64,000 nt of DNA from positions 186,001 through 250,000 of the forward strand of contig JBCCRO010000004.1 of the NCBI GenBank assembly GCA_039201605.1, in the 5' to 3' direction. This DNA comes from CADEDH01 sp039201605. Its GTDB lineage: Bacteria > Actinomycetota > Acidimicrobiia > Acidimicrobiales > SZUA-35. This document shows, piece by piece, positions 52,559 to 60,792 of this stretch. The position numbers were made by a program, and so were the translations under genes. The notes below the pieces were generated by a model. That model did no database searches. It was not told the origin of the DNA and was given only the letters and a program-made list of their open reading frames with translations. Within the stretch, counting starts at the first letter, position 1; every line of letters starts with the position of its first letter.

Positions 52559-54019
52559 CTAGCGGTGCGGCGTCGCCGGTGTGGCCGGGGCCGCCGGCTC
52601 ACTCGGTCGGCTGGAGGGGTCCCGGGTCCCCGACGCCGGAGTCGTCGACGAACCCGAGGCCGAAGGCTCGGACGCCGACGGCTCAGAGGTCGACGAATCA
52701 GCGGTCGGCGAGTCGGGTGAGGTCGAGGGCGGAGGGGCCGACCGAGGGGCCACGGCGGGCACCTCGGGTCGCCACGGCGTGGTGATCAGGCGAGCCCCAC
52801 GTCGGAAGGTGGCCCAGCTCCAGCCCCAGCTGAAGAGCACGAGCGCCCGACTGCGGAATCCGATCAGCAGGGCGATGTGCACCGCCCACCACAGCACCCA
52901 GGCCGCGAGCCCGGACAACCGGAACCGGCCGAACTGGGCGACGGCGGCGGAGCGACCGATCGTGGCCAGCGAGCCCTTGTCCTTGTAGCGGAAGCGAGGC
53001 CGTTCGTCGCCGGCCAGGTCGGCGAGGATGGCGTCGACCGCGGCCTCGGCTCCCTGCACGGCGGCGGGGGCCACGCCGGGTACCGGCTCGCCGTCGGAGG
53101 TGGCGGCGGCCATGTCGCCGATGACGAACACGTTCGGTCGGCCGGCCTCGGCCAGCGACAGCGACCCGTCGACGGGGACCCGGCCGGCGCGGTCGAGTTC
53201 CACGCCCAGCGTGCGCCCGAGGGGGCTGGCGGCCACGCCGGCGGCCCACACCACGGTGGCGGCCGGAATGCGGCGCTCGCCCGTCGGGCCCCGCACCGTC
53301 ACGCCGTCGGCGTCGACCGCGGTGACCATGGTGTCGGTCTCCACCCGGACGCCGAGCCGCTCCAACTGGCGCTCGGCCTTGGTCGACAGGCGTTCATCGA
53401 AGGCGGTGAGCACCCGGTCGACGCCCTCGATGAGCAGTACCTCGGCCGTGGTGGGATCGATCGAGCGGAAGTCCTGGGCCAGGGTGCGGGTGGCGATCTC
53501 GGCGATGGCGCCGGCCAGCTCCACCCCGGTCGGGCCGGCGCCCACCACGATGAACGTGAGCTCGGCCCGTTGCGCCCCGGCGTCGTCGGCCCGCTCCGCC
53601 CGCTCGAAGGCGGCCAGGACCCGCCGCCGGATCTCCAGGGCGTCCTCCACCGACTTGAGACCCGGGGCGTGGCGCTCCCAGTGGTCGTTGCCGAAGTAGG
53701 CGTGGCGGGCCCCGGCGGCCAGGATCAGGTGGTCGAAGGCGACCGAGGAGCCATCGGCCAGCGTGACGGAGTCGACCCCCACGTCGACCACCTCGCCCAG
53801 CACCACGTCGACGTTGGCCTGGGATCGCAGCACCGATCGGATCGGGTGGGCGATGTCGGAGGGATTCAGTCCGGCCGTGGCCACCTGGTACAGCAGGGGC
53901 TGGAACAGGTGGTGGTTCCGGCGATCGATCAACGTGATCTCGACCGGGGCGTCGGCCAGCCGTTTCGCCGCTTCGAGACCGCCGAAACCGCCGCCGACGA
54001 TGACGACGCGATGGCTCAT
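52559..54019 (-). CDS. ndh: NADH dehydrogenase type II-like FAD oxidoreductase
   Basis: A 486-residue single-subunit NADH:quinone oxidoreductase-like flavoprotein. The FAD-binding GGGFGGLEAAKRL is at 9-21, FQPLLYQVATAGL follows, the NADH-binding VVGAGPTGVELAGAIAE lies near 160-176, and VFVIGDMAA precedes a C-terminal hydrophobic membrane-contact region (GLAAWVLWWAVHIALLIGF). The last 70 residues are low-complexity Ser/Pro/Thr repeats (SEPSASEPSASGSS) that family members lack. TAGGCT lies 6 nt before ATG 54019, so the mRNA is probably leaderless. It would feed electrons from NADH to menaquinone without proton pumping. Confidence 0.93.
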   Translation of the reverse strand: MSHRVVIVGGGFGGLEAAKRLADAPVEITLIDRRNHHLFQPLLYQVATAGLNPSDIAHPIRSVLRSQANVDVVLGEVVDVGVDSVTLADGSSVAFDHLILAAGARHAYFGNDHWERHAPGLKSVEDALEIRRRVLAAFERAERADDAGAQRAELTFIVVGAGPTGVELAGAIAEIATRTLAQDFRSIDPTTAEVLLIEGVDRVLTAFDERLSTKAERQLERLGVRVETDTMVTAVDADGVTVRGPTGERRIPAATVVWAAGVAASPLGRTLGVELDRAGRVPVDGSLSLAEAGRPNVFVIGDMAAATSDGEPVPGVAPAAVQGAEAAVDAILADLAGDERPRFRYKDKGSLATIGRSAAVAQFGRFRLSGLAAWVLWWAVHIALLIGFRSRALVLFSWGWSWATFRRGARLITTPWRPEVPAVAPRSAPPPSTSPDSPTADSSTSEPSASEPSASGSSTTPASGTRDPSSRPSEPAAPATPATPHR

Positions 54020-54025
54020 GGCCTC

Positions 54026-54031
54026 AGCCTA
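54026..54031 (-). promoter_or_regulatory. -10 box of a probable leaderless promoter (ndh)
   Basis: TAGGCT on the minus strand, 6 nt before ATG 54019; no Shine-Dalgarno. Confidence 0.5.
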
Positions 54032-54185
54032 GATCGCCCCCGATCGCCCCGCTGCGGGCGTTGGTCACAACGTCGCCCACGGTGGGTCGTCGGCCACCGG
54101 GCTCCGTCGCCCCTGCTCAGCGGGTACGGGATCGATGGTGAATGATGTCGCAGGCTACACACCCTGGCGGGTGATCGAGTACGGT

Positions 54186-54204
54186 CCGGGTTTGAACAAA
54201 CCGG
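54186..54204 (+). promoter_or_regulatory. Near-palindrome upstream of the AhpD-like gene
   Basis: CCGG-G-TTTGAACAAA-CCGG, 55 bases before ATG 54259. The symmetric TTTGAACAAA core is AT-rich against its flanks. An operator is plausible; the binding protein is unknown. Confidence 0.35.
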
Positions 54205-54258
54205 TTGGCGGGTTGGGGCCCTCGACGATGACCGCACCTCGCCGGAAGGAGCATGGCC

Positions 54259-55488
54259 ATGCCCGCTACGTTGGCCGAACTGATCTCGGACGATCGTGTC
54301 GAGTTCGAAGAACTCCACCAACGCTACGGCCCGGTGCTCAACCTGGTGAACGTGCTCATCGGCGTCGTTCCCAACTGCGATCCCTATCTGGAGATCTGGC
54401 CCGCCGGCTTCCGCACCTACAACCTGATGGTGCCCAACTTCCTCAACCTGCCGCCGATGCTGTTCGGCCGGGGCGCGCCCAAGGACATCGTCGGCCTCGC
54501 CATGTACACCTCGTCGCGGGCGGCGTCGTGCGCCTACTGCTCGGCCCACACCTGCTCGTTCGCCCTCCGCCGGGGATCGAGCGCCGACGCCGTGACCGGG
54601 GCCAAGCGGACCGACGTCGAGCAGGCCGCGGTCGACATCTCCGAGGCCCTCTCGTTCATCCCCCACTACTACACCCCCGAGTACAAGAAGCGCCTGGTGG
54701 CCGAGCTCGGACCCTCCGATGCCGAGTGGGTCGTCATGGGCGTCGCCATGATGGGGTTCCTCAACAAGTTCATGGACGCCATGGGCATCGAGCTGGAGGC
54801 GGAGTCGGTCGGCGACGTCGCCGATCTGATCGAGCCGACCGGCTGGTCCGTCGGTCAGCACGGCTGGGCCGGCGTCGAGCGGGCCGACGGCTCCACCCCT
54901 CCCCCGACCGACACCCTCGGCACGTTCATCCGGGTGGGCCGCAACGCCCGGGGGGCGATCAAGCTCGAGAAGACGTGGATGGAGGGCATCCCCAAGCAGC
55001 AGGCGGCGATCCGATCCCATGTGGCCGACATCTACGGCTACGACGAGCCCCTGATCACGGCGATGGCCCACGCCAAGCCGGCCAGGGCCTTGGGCGCCAT
55101 GCTTCGCCACAACCTCGATCCGAGCCAGTCCGAGCTCGGTGTCGACAAGAAGGCGCTGGCCGGCCTGGTCTTCGCCGTGGCGGCGGGGAACGAGCGCCTG
55201 GTCGCGGCCCAGCGCACTCTGGCCGAGCAGCACGGCGCCACCACGGCCGAGGTGGAGGCGGCGGCGTCGCCCGATCTCGACCTGGCGGCCGCCGGTCTCG
55301 ACGACGCCACGGCGGCTGTCCTCACCGCCGCCCGCGCCATCGCCCCCAGCCCGGCCGCGGTCGACGCCCCCGTCATCGGGCTGGTCGCCGATCAGCTGTC
55401 GTCGGCCCAGACGGTGGAGCTGGCGGTGTGGGTGTCGGTGTGCCAGCTGATCCATCGCCTGAGCGTCTACTTCGAGATGACCGACTGA
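54259..55488 (+). CDS. AhpD-like (carboxymuconolactone decarboxylase family) protein, long form
   Basis: A 409-residue protein, longer than ordinary AhpD (about 175). The first half contains SCAYCSAHTCSFALRRG with the CxxCxxH motif (Cys91, Cys94, His97), the redox active site of AhpD-like alkylhydroperoxidase partners. The second half is helical and shares the fold's helix pattern but has no CxxC, so it may be a degenerate duplicate. No signal peptide. Start is ATG 54259, spaced 7 bases from AAGGAG; ATG 54253 would be only 1 base away. Probably protects against peroxides, but its electron donor is unknown. Confidence 0.82.
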   Translation: MPATLAELISDDRVEFEELHQRYGPVLNLVNVLIGVVPNCDPYLEIWPAGFRTYNLMVPNFLNLPPMLFGRGAPKDIVGLAMYTSSRAASCAYCSAHTCSFALRRGSSADAVTGAKRTDVEQAAVDISEALSFIPHYYTPEYKKRLVAELGPSDAEWVVMGVAMMGFLNKFMDAMGIELEAESVGDVADLIEPTGWSVGQHGWAGVERADGSTPPPTDTLGTFIRVGRNARGAIKLEKTWMEGIPKQQAAIRSHVADIYGYDEPLITAMAHAKPARALGAMLRHNLDPSQSELGVDKKALAGLVFAVAAGNERLVAAQRTLAEQHGATTAEVEAAASPDLDLAAAGLDDATAAVLTAARAIAPSPAAVDAPVIGLVADQLSSAQTVELAVWVSVCQLIHRLSVYFEMTD

Positions 55489-55522
55489 TCCGGTGCCCGA
55501 CGGCCGGGCGACCACCGGGCAC

Positions 55523-55528
55523 TAGGCT
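55523..55528 (+). promoter_or_regulatory. -10 box of a probable leaderless promoter (ASCH gene)
   Basis: TAGGCT followed by 6 nt and ATG 55535, with no Shine-Dalgarno. Confidence 0.5.
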
Positions 55529-55534
55529 CCGGCC

Positions 55535-56029
55535 ATGGTCGACCGCACCCCGCTGGGAACCAGGGACGAGGCCGCCGTCGCCGACTTCTGGCGCCGGTTC
55601 CTCGCCGCCTCCGGACGCCCCGACGACACCCCCCTCGCCGACGCCTGGCCGTTCGGCGATTCGGTCGAGCTGGCCGACGAGCTGATCGATCTCGTCCTGC
55701 ACGGCCCGAAGCGGGCCACCGCCGGGGCGGTCGCCGAGTACGAGCACGATGGCGACCCGATCCCCCGGGTCGGCGATCTGGAGATCGCCCTCGACGGCGC
55801 GATGCGCCCCCGAGCCGTGCTGGAGATCACCGACGTCCGCATCGGGCCGCTGTCGTCGGTGGACGATCGATTCGCCTGGGATGAGGGCGAGGGCGACCGG
55901 ACACGGGCCTTCTGGTTGGAGGCCCACACCGTCTTCTTCAGTCGCTTCCTGCCAACGATCGGCGTGGCCTTCACCCCTGACATGGCCACGATCTTCCAGC
56001 GCTTCGACGTGATCTACCAGGAGGACTGA
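55535..56029 (+). CDS. ASCH-domain protein
   Basis: A 164-residue ASCH-domain protein, a beta-barrel fold related to PUA domains and proposed to bind RNA or modified nucleosides. The motif HGPKRATAGAVAEY (ASCH signature GxKxxT) is followed by PRVGDLEIALDG and the C-terminal FAWDEGEGDRTRAFWLEAHTVFF. Standalone ASCH proteins include amidohydrolases acting on N4-acetylcytidine, but these are shorter, so that assignment is only one possibility. ATG 55535 is 6 nt after TAGGCT, so leaderless. The gene is convergent with the channel-like gene. Confidence 0.88.
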   Translation: MVDRTPLGTRDEAAVADFWRRFLAASGRPDDTPLADAWPFGDSVELADELIDLVLHGPKRATAGAVAEYEHDGDPIPRVGDLEIALDGAMRPRAVLEITDVRIGPLSSVDDRFAWDEGEGDRTRAFWLEAHTVFFSRFLPTIGVAFTPDMATIFQRFDVIYQED

Positions 56030-56031
56030 CC

Positions 56032-56066
56032 CCCCGCCTCCGTCGGTCGTCCCGATAGCGGCGGGG
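56032..56066. terminator. Inverted repeat between ASCH and channel genes
   Basis: CCCCGCC-21 nt-GGCGGGG, 2 bases after the ASCH stop and 7 bases before the channel gene's stop. Likely bidirectional terminator. Confidence 0.4.
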
Positions 56067-56073
56067 TTGGGGC

Positions 56074-57225
56074 TCAACGGTCGATACCGAGCCACTCCTG
56101 GTTGAGCGTGTCGAGGGTGCCGTCGCGCGACATCTGCAGCAGCTCGGCGTTGATGGCCTCGCGCAGCTCGCTGCCGCTGGTCAGGGCGATGCCGTAGGGG
56201 TCGGGGGCGAAGTCCGAGCCCGCCAGCTGCACCAGACCGGCGTAGTCGGTGTCGATCCGATAGGCCAGGATCGGGGCGTCGTAGACCACGGCGTCGTAGG
56301 TCCCGTCGGCCACGCCGGCCAGCGCCGTGTCGATGTCGCCCACCGTGTCGTAGCCGAGGTTGGCCTCGGTGAGGTAGGTGGCCGACACCGTGCCGTCGAC
56401 GGTGACCACCGATTGGCCGGCCAGGTCCTCGATGCCGTTGATGTCGCTCTGGAGCTCGCTGACCGTGATGCGGGCCGCGGCCTGAGCCGTCACGTAGGCC
56501 ACCAGGAACAGGCCGAGCACCATCCACACCACCGCCATCAGCCGCGACAGCGGATGGCGGATGTCCTTCACCGCCTCACCCCCGGTCACCATTGACACCG
56601 TCGACCACCACAGGGCCTCGCCAACGCCGGCCCGATAGCCCTTGGGGAACTGCTCGTTGTGCTTGCGTTCGCTCAACCAGACCAGGTGCGCCACCACCAC
56701 GGCGAGGAATACGAGCCCGAGGACGAGGGCGATCACCCCCCGGTTGGTGACCAGATCCCAGATGGCGCCGACGGTCCCGCCTCCCGAAGAGGTGGCCGTG
56801 GCCACCTGGAGGCCCGAGTCGTAGTACGGGTGGGTGAAGTCGAGGAACGTCTCCCGCTCGGCCGTCATCGAGATGCCGGCGATGGCGACGTCGGCCTCAC
56901 CGGTCCGAGTGCGATCGAGGATCTCGCTCACGGTCTCGTCGACGACCCACTCGGTCTCGAGTCCAAGACGGGCGGCCAACTCGTTCCACAGATCGACGCT
57001 GTAACCCCGCAGGCCTGCACCGTCGGCGGCCGCATCGTCGACGAAGACGAAGGGCACCAGGGGCTTGGTCGCCACCACCACCGTCTCCCCGTCGAACGAC
57101 GTGACCGCTTCGTCGCCCTCGGCGTCGTCCTGAGCGTGGGCGGCCGACGTCGTCCCGATGAACCACCCCACCAGGGCCACGATCACCGCCGACGCCAACA
57201 CCCGTCGCCGCTCGACCAACCTCAC
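56074..57225 (-). CDS. Prokaryotic ionotropic glutamate receptor-like channel
   Basis: A 383-residue protein. A signal peptide (about 1-31, cleavage after AHA) leads to a solute-binding lobe with GYSVDLWNELA and the ligand Arg124 in TAERETFLDFTHPYYDSG. That lobe is interrupted by a channel module: TM1 (about 163-184), pore helix ALWWSTVSMVTGG (204-216) and TM2 (about 227-250), ending YVTAQAAARITV, which parallels the SYTANLAAFLTV of animal iGluRs. The second lobe follows (SVVTVDGTVSATY, DAPILAYRI). Where GluR0-type channels have a potassium filter GYG, this has TGGEAV. GTG 57225 is chosen because the predicted -10 box lies just upstream. It senses an amino acid and gates ions. Confidence 0.85.
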   Translation of the reverse strand: MRLVERRRVLASAVIVALVGWFIGTTSAAHAQDDAEGDEAVTSFDGETVVVATKPLVPFVFVDDAAADGAGLRGYSVDLWNELAARLGLETEWVVDETVSEILDRTRTGEADVAIAGISMTAERETFLDFTHPYYDSGLQVATATSSGGGTVGAIWDLVTNRGVIALVLGLVFLAVVVAHLVWLSERKHNEQFPKGYRAGVGEALWWSTVSMVTGGEAVKDIRHPLSRLMAVVWMVLGLFLVAYVTAQAAARITVSELQSDINGIEDLAGQSVVTVDGTVSATYLTEANLGYDTVGDIDTALAGVADGTYDAVVYDAPILAYRIDTDYAGLVQLAGSDFAPDPYGIALTSGSELREAINAELLQMSRDGTLDTLNQEWLGIDR

Positions 57226-57263
57226 TGTCCTCTGCCCCTCTGCTCGGCCGACAACGGCCATCA

Positions 57264-57269
57264 TGTATA
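57264..57269 (-). promoter_or_regulatory. -10 box of the channel gene
   Basis: TATACA on the minus strand in an AT-rich island; transcription would start near 57257, about 33 bases before GTG 57225. This excludes the in-frame ATG codons at 57312 and 57264 as starts. No strong -35 hexamer is seen. Confidence 0.4.
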
Positions 57270-57379
57270 GCGCTTCAACGGGACCGGCGGAGAACGTGCG
57301 CCGCGTCGTCAACCACCTGTCGTGTCCACCACCAGCCGGGTACTTGTCGTCAGGGCTCGGCGGCCGCCAACGAAAGGTC

Positions 57380-57385
57380 TAGCGT
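57380..57385 (+). promoter_or_regulatory. -10 box driving a leaderless upstream ORF
   Basis: TAGCGT, then 6 nt, then ATG 57392. Same hexamer and spacing as for the LysE-type gene. No convincing -35 element. Confidence 0.45.
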
Positions 57386-57391
57386 GGGCCG

Positions 57392-57454
57392 ATGCTCGAT
57401 CCCCTCCCAGCCCCGGCGTCGCGGTCGCCGAGGCTCGACGCCGCCGCCGTATGA
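57392..57454 (+). CDS. Leaderless 20-codon upstream ORF coupled to the MFS symporter
   Basis: ATG 57392, 20 codons, TGA at 57452-57454. The peptide MLDPLPAPASRSPRLDAAAV has no recognisable function. The start is 6 nt from a TAGCGT -10 box, so it would be the first codon of the mRNA, and its stop overlaps the MFS start as ATGA. Translating it would deliver ribosomes to the MFS start, which has no Shine-Dalgarno of its own. This is inference from layout; conservation in relatives would test it. Confidence 0.55.
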   Translation: MLDPLPAPASRSPRLDAAAV

Positions 57455-58863
57455 CCGAGACAGCCTTACCCCGTTCGGTCATCATCCGTCTCAGCGCCGG
57501 CTACCTGGGAATGTCGACCCTGATCAACCTGATCAACACCCTGCTGGTCTTCTTCTACCTGCCACCGGAGTCGGCCGGGCTGCCGACACTCGTCACCGAG
57601 GCCACCGTGCTCGGCATTCTCAACGTAGTGGCCATACTGGCCGCCGCCGGGCGCCTAACCGACGCCATCACCGACCCGCTGATCGCCTCCCTGTCGGATT
57701 CGAGCAAACACCGCCGGGGTCGGCGGATCCCGTTCATGGCGGCCGGCATGATCCCGGCCGCCCTGGCCACGTGGCTGATGTTCGTTCCGCCGGTCGACTC
57801 CCAGAGCGCCTGGAACATCGTGTGGATCCTCATCGTCCAGGTGATCCTGTACGTCGCCCTCACCGCCTACGTGACCCCCGCCTTCGCCCTGGTGGCCGAT
57901 CTCGGCCGCACCCCGATGGAACGGCTGCGCATCTCGACCTGGACCTCGGTCGCCTGGGCCTTCGGCCTCGTGGTGGCGGCGACGACGCTGTTCGTCGCCG
58001 GCATCTTCGAGAGCTCGGTCGGCACCTACCGGGGCTGGCAGGTGGCGGCCGGTATCACCTGCGTGATCGGCCTCGGCTTCATGGCGGTGCCGGTGTTCAC
58101 CCTCGACGAACGCAAGTGGACGTCGTCGCAGGAGCCGTCGTCGATCCCGCTGCTCCCGGCGGTGCGCTTCGTCCTCCGCAACCCGTACTTCCGGTTCTAC
58201 GCCGCCGCCGACTTCGCCTACTTCGGCGGCCTCGCCATCATCCAGACCGGCCTGCTGTTCTACATCACGGTGCTGGTCGAGCTCGAGGAGTGGGTGAGCA
58301 CCGTCCTGCTCCTGATCATGGTGGTGGCCTCGATCGGGCTGTTCCCCCTCGTCGCCGCCTGGGGTCAGCGCCTCCGGGGCGGCAAGAAGCCGACGATCGT
58401 GGCCTTCTTCCTCGGCTCGGCGGTGTTCGCCACCATCGCCGGACTCGGCCTGGTCGACCAGTGGCCCTTCGCCCAGGTGGCGGTACCGGTGATCATCTTC
58501 GCCGTGCCGTTCGCCATTCTCAGCGTGATGCCGGGTTGGATCCTGTCCGACATCGCCGAGCACTCCTCACTGGAGACCGGGGAGTCGCGGGCGGCGATGT
58601 TCTACGCCACCCGCACCTTCCTCCAGAAGTTGGCCACCACCGTCGGCGTCGTGCTGTTCGCCCTGTTGCTCCAGCTCGGCCGTGACGTGGATGACGACCT
58701 CGGCGTCCGCCTGACCGGCATCGCCGGCGCCGTGCTCTACCTCGTCGCCGCCTGGCTGTTCAGCCAGTACGACGAGCGACGGCTCCAGAGCGAGTTGGCC
58801 GAGGGTCAGGCCCGCCTCGCCGGACGCGGCAGCGACCGCGACCCCGAGTCGGCCGAGGCCTAG
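57451..58863 (+). CDS. GPH-type MFS cation symporter
   Basis: A 470-residue twelve-helix protein resembling the glycoside-pentoside-hexuronide:cation symporter family (GPH). The conserved TM2-TM3 loop GRLTDAITDPLIASLSDSSKHRRGRR, split here, carries the family's DPxxxxxSD motif. The protein continues with PFMAAG and the second-half loop SDIAEHSSLETGESRAAMFYATRTFLQKL, also GPH-like. These usually import sugars or related compounds with Na+ or H+. The last 30 residues are acidic and soluble. ATG 57451 overlaps the stop of the 20-codon upstream ORF. It is convergent with a quinone oxidoreductase gene, separated by a tandem repeat. Confidence 0.85.
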   Translation: MTETALPRSVIIRLSAGYLGMSTLINLINTLLVFFYLPPESAGLPTLVTEATVLGILNVVAILAAAGRLTDAITDPLIASLSDSSKHRRGRRIPFMAAGMIPAALATWLMFVPPVDSQSAWNIVWILIVQVILYVALTAYVTPAFALVADLGRTPMERLRISTWTSVAWAFGLVVAATTLFVAGIFESSVGTYRGWQVAAGITCVIGLGFMAVPVFTLDERKWTSSQEPSSIPLLPAVRFVLRNPYFRFYAAADFAYFGGLAIIQTGLLFYITVLVELEEWVSTVLLLIMVVASIGLFPLVAAWGQRLRGGKKPTIVAFFLGSAVFATIAGLGLVDQWPFAQVAVPVIIFAVPFAILSVMPGWILSDIAEHSSLETGESRAAMFYATRTFLQKLATTVGVVLFALLLQLGRDVDDDLGVRLTGIAGAVLYLVAAWLFSQYDERRLQSELAEGQARLAGRGSDRDPESAEA

Positions 58864-58868
58864 TTCGG

Positions 58869-58933
58869 GATCACCGATCGCTGGTCCGATGTGCGGGCCC
58901 GAGATCACCGATCGCTGGTCCGATGTGCGGGCC
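58869..58933. repeat. 31-bp sequence duplicated in tandem (34-bp period)
   Basis: A 31-base unit beginning GATCACCGATCGCTGG occurs at 58869-58899 and, identically, at 58903-58933. Each unit includes the palindrome CGATCG. It fills most of the 99-base gap between two convergent genes. Recent duplication of a terminator or binding site is the simplest reading. Confidence 0.7.
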
Positions 58934-58962
58934 GGCCTACGACGACGTCGGCGCCGCCGACG

Positions 58963-59934
58963 TCAGGGGACGACGACGAGCTTGCCCCGGGCCTTGCGAT
59001 CCATCATCGCCCGGAGGGCCTCGCCCGCCTCGTCCAGCCCGTAGCTGCCCGACACGTGGGGCTGGAGCCGCCCCGCGGCCGTCAGTTCGATCAGCTCGTC
59101 CGACACGGCGTTGCTCAGCTCCGGCTCCTTGGCCGTCATCGCCCCGTAGAACACGCCCACGATCTGGCAGCTCTTCAGCAGGGTGAGGTTGAGCGGGATC
59201 GACGGGATGCCGGCGGTGAAGCCGATCACCATGAACCGGCCCTCCCAGGCGATGGCCCGCAACGCCGCCTCGGCGTAGTCGCCACCCACGCAGTCGTAGA
59301 CCATGTTGACGCCGGCGCCGCCCGTCAGCTCCTTGGCCCGGTCCTTGAGGTTCTCCTCGGCGTAGTTGATCGTCTCGTCGGCGCCGCGCTCGCGGCACAG
59401 GTCGAGCTTCTCCTCGGTCGAGGCGGCGGCGATGACCCGGGCTCCCATCAACTTGCCCAACTCCACCGCCGACAGACCGACCGACCCGCCGGCACCCAAC
59501 ACCAGCATGGTCTCGCCCTCCTGCAGCTCGCCCCGATACTTGAGGCCGTACAGGGTCGTGCCGTAGGCGTAGTTCAGGCCGGTCACCTCGGCGAACCCGA
59601 CGGTGTCGGGGAGGATGCGAAGCCGGTCGGCGGGAGCGGTCGCCAGCTCGGCGAAACCGCCCGTGCCCTGCCCACCGACGACGCGGTCGCCCACGGAGAC
59701 GGCGTCGACGCCCTCGCCGACGGCGGAGACGACACCGGCGACCTCACCGCCGGGGATGTAGGGCGGTGGGGCCTTGAACTGGTACTTGTCTTCGAGCATG
59801 AGGGTGTCGGGGAAGGTGACGGCGCACGCCTTCACCTCGATCTGGGCCTCACCCGGGCCCGGGGTCGGGTCGTCCATCTCCTCGACCACCAGGTTCTCCG
59901 GCGGGCCGAACTCCTTGCAGACGACTGCTCTCAT
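58963..59934 (-). CDS. NADPH:quinone oxidoreductase-like (zinc-independent MDR)
   Basis: A 323-residue medium-chain dehydrogenase/reductase of the quinone oxidoreductase branch. The cofactor-binding motif LVLGAGGSVGLSAVELGKLMGA lies near 145-165 (AxxGxxG), and the substrate side has YIPGGEVAGVVSAVGEGVD. The catalytic zinc Cys/His set of alcohol dehydrogenases is absent, as expected for quinone reductases. ATG 59934 follows AGGGGAG by 5 bases. It is 90 bases downstream of paaC on the same strand, so co-regulation with the phenylacetate genes is possible, though a separate role is as likely. Confidence 0.9.
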   Translation of the reverse strand: MRAVVCKEFGPPENLVVEEMDDPTPGPGEAQIEVKACAVTFPDTLMLEDKYQFKAPPPYIPGGEVAGVVSAVGEGVDAVSVGDRVVGGQGTGGFAELATAPADRLRILPDTVGFAEVTGLNYAYGTTLYGLKYRGELQEGETMLVLGAGGSVGLSAVELGKLMGARVIAAASTEEKLDLCRERGADETINYAEENLKDRAKELTGGAGVNMVYDCVGGDYAEAALRAIAWEGRFMVIGFTAGIPSIPLNLTLLKSCQIVGVFYGAMTAKEPELSNAVSDELIELTAAGRLQPHVSGSYGLDEAGEALRAMMDRKARGKLVVVP

Positions 59935-60024
59935 GCGCTCCCCTATCTCGTCGATGGATCGCCCAACAGTACGCGTTCGTCCCGCCGACGCCGAGTTGAG
60001 GACCCCACACGGGCCGAGAGGCCG

Positions 60025-60792
60025 CTACCAGAGGGCGAGGGGATCGAGGTCGATGACCTCGCGCATCCGGGACATGAGCGGGTCGAACCAGCTCGAGCGG
60101 AGCCGACGGCCCTCCTGAGCCGGGGCGATGCCCCACTCGACCGGACCGAAGCGATCGGTGACCATGTCCATCCACGGCGCACGCAGATCGGCCACGCTGC
60201 CGCCGATCACCCCATCGGCCAGAGCCTCGCCCTCACCGGCGACCGGCTCGAACATGCCGAGGGCCAGGGGCGCCCACAACCGCACGGCCGACTGCAGCCG
60301 GGGCCCGGAGTCGGGGTCGCCGAGCAGCACGTCGAGCAGGCCGTCGCCGTGCCGCCGGTGGTACACCTCTTCCCGCTCGACCCGGACGGTCGCATCGGCG
60401 AGCGCGGCGACGGTCGACGAGGAGAACTGGGCCCACCGGAGCTGCTCGGCGCGGTCGTAGAGCCAGTGCCGGACGAGGGCCTCGGCCCAGTCGTCGGTCG
60501 GCCGCTCGGTGAACCAGCAGCTGCGGTAGTCCTCGCCGGCCCGCTGGAGGGCGAGTTGGTCGATGGCGGCCTCGCCGTCGATCGAGCCGTCGTCTCCGAC
60601 GACCACGGCGTACAGGAGGGCGGCGTGGCCGAGCTCGTCCTGACCGATGCTGCAGAAGGCCAGGTCCTCCTCGAGGAACGGGGTGACCCCGATCCATTCG
60701 GCGTACTGCTGGCCCATCAGGTGTTCGTCGTCGGCGAGGGACAGGACGACCTCGATGCCGCCCGGCCCCAGCTCGCTTGCGAGATCAGCCAT
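60025..60792 (-). CDS. paaC: Phenylacetyl-CoA epoxidase subunit PaaC
   Basis: A 255-residue ferritin-like helical protein, the structural partner of PaaA in the ring-1,2-epoxidase of phenylacetyl-CoA. It has the helices IGQDELGHAALLYAVVVGD and VEREEVYHRRHGDGLLD, which keep the pattern but are non-catalytic in PaaC. Family-typical MGQQYAEWIG and WAPLALGMFEPV are present. The start overlaps the end of paaB by 8 bases (60785-60792), so translation is coupled. It is the last of four paa genes here; a PaaE reductase is not in the window. Confidence 0.93.
   Translation of the reverse strand: MADLASELGPGGIEVVLSLADDEHLMGQQYAEWIGVTPFLEEDLAFCSIGQDELGHAALLYAVVVGDDGSIDGEAAIDQLALQRAGEDYRSCWFTERPTDDWAEALVRHWLYDRAEQLRWAQFSSSTVAALADATVRVEREEVYHRRHGDGLLDVLLGDPDSGPRLQSAVRLWAPLALGMFEPVAGEGEALADGVIGGSVADLRAPWMDMVTDRFGPVEWGIAPAQEGRRLRSSWFDPLMSRMREVIDLDPLALW

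Noticed and set aside
58869..58933. CRISPR array
   Set aside because: Just two direct repeats with a 3-base gap instead of spacers, and no cas genes.
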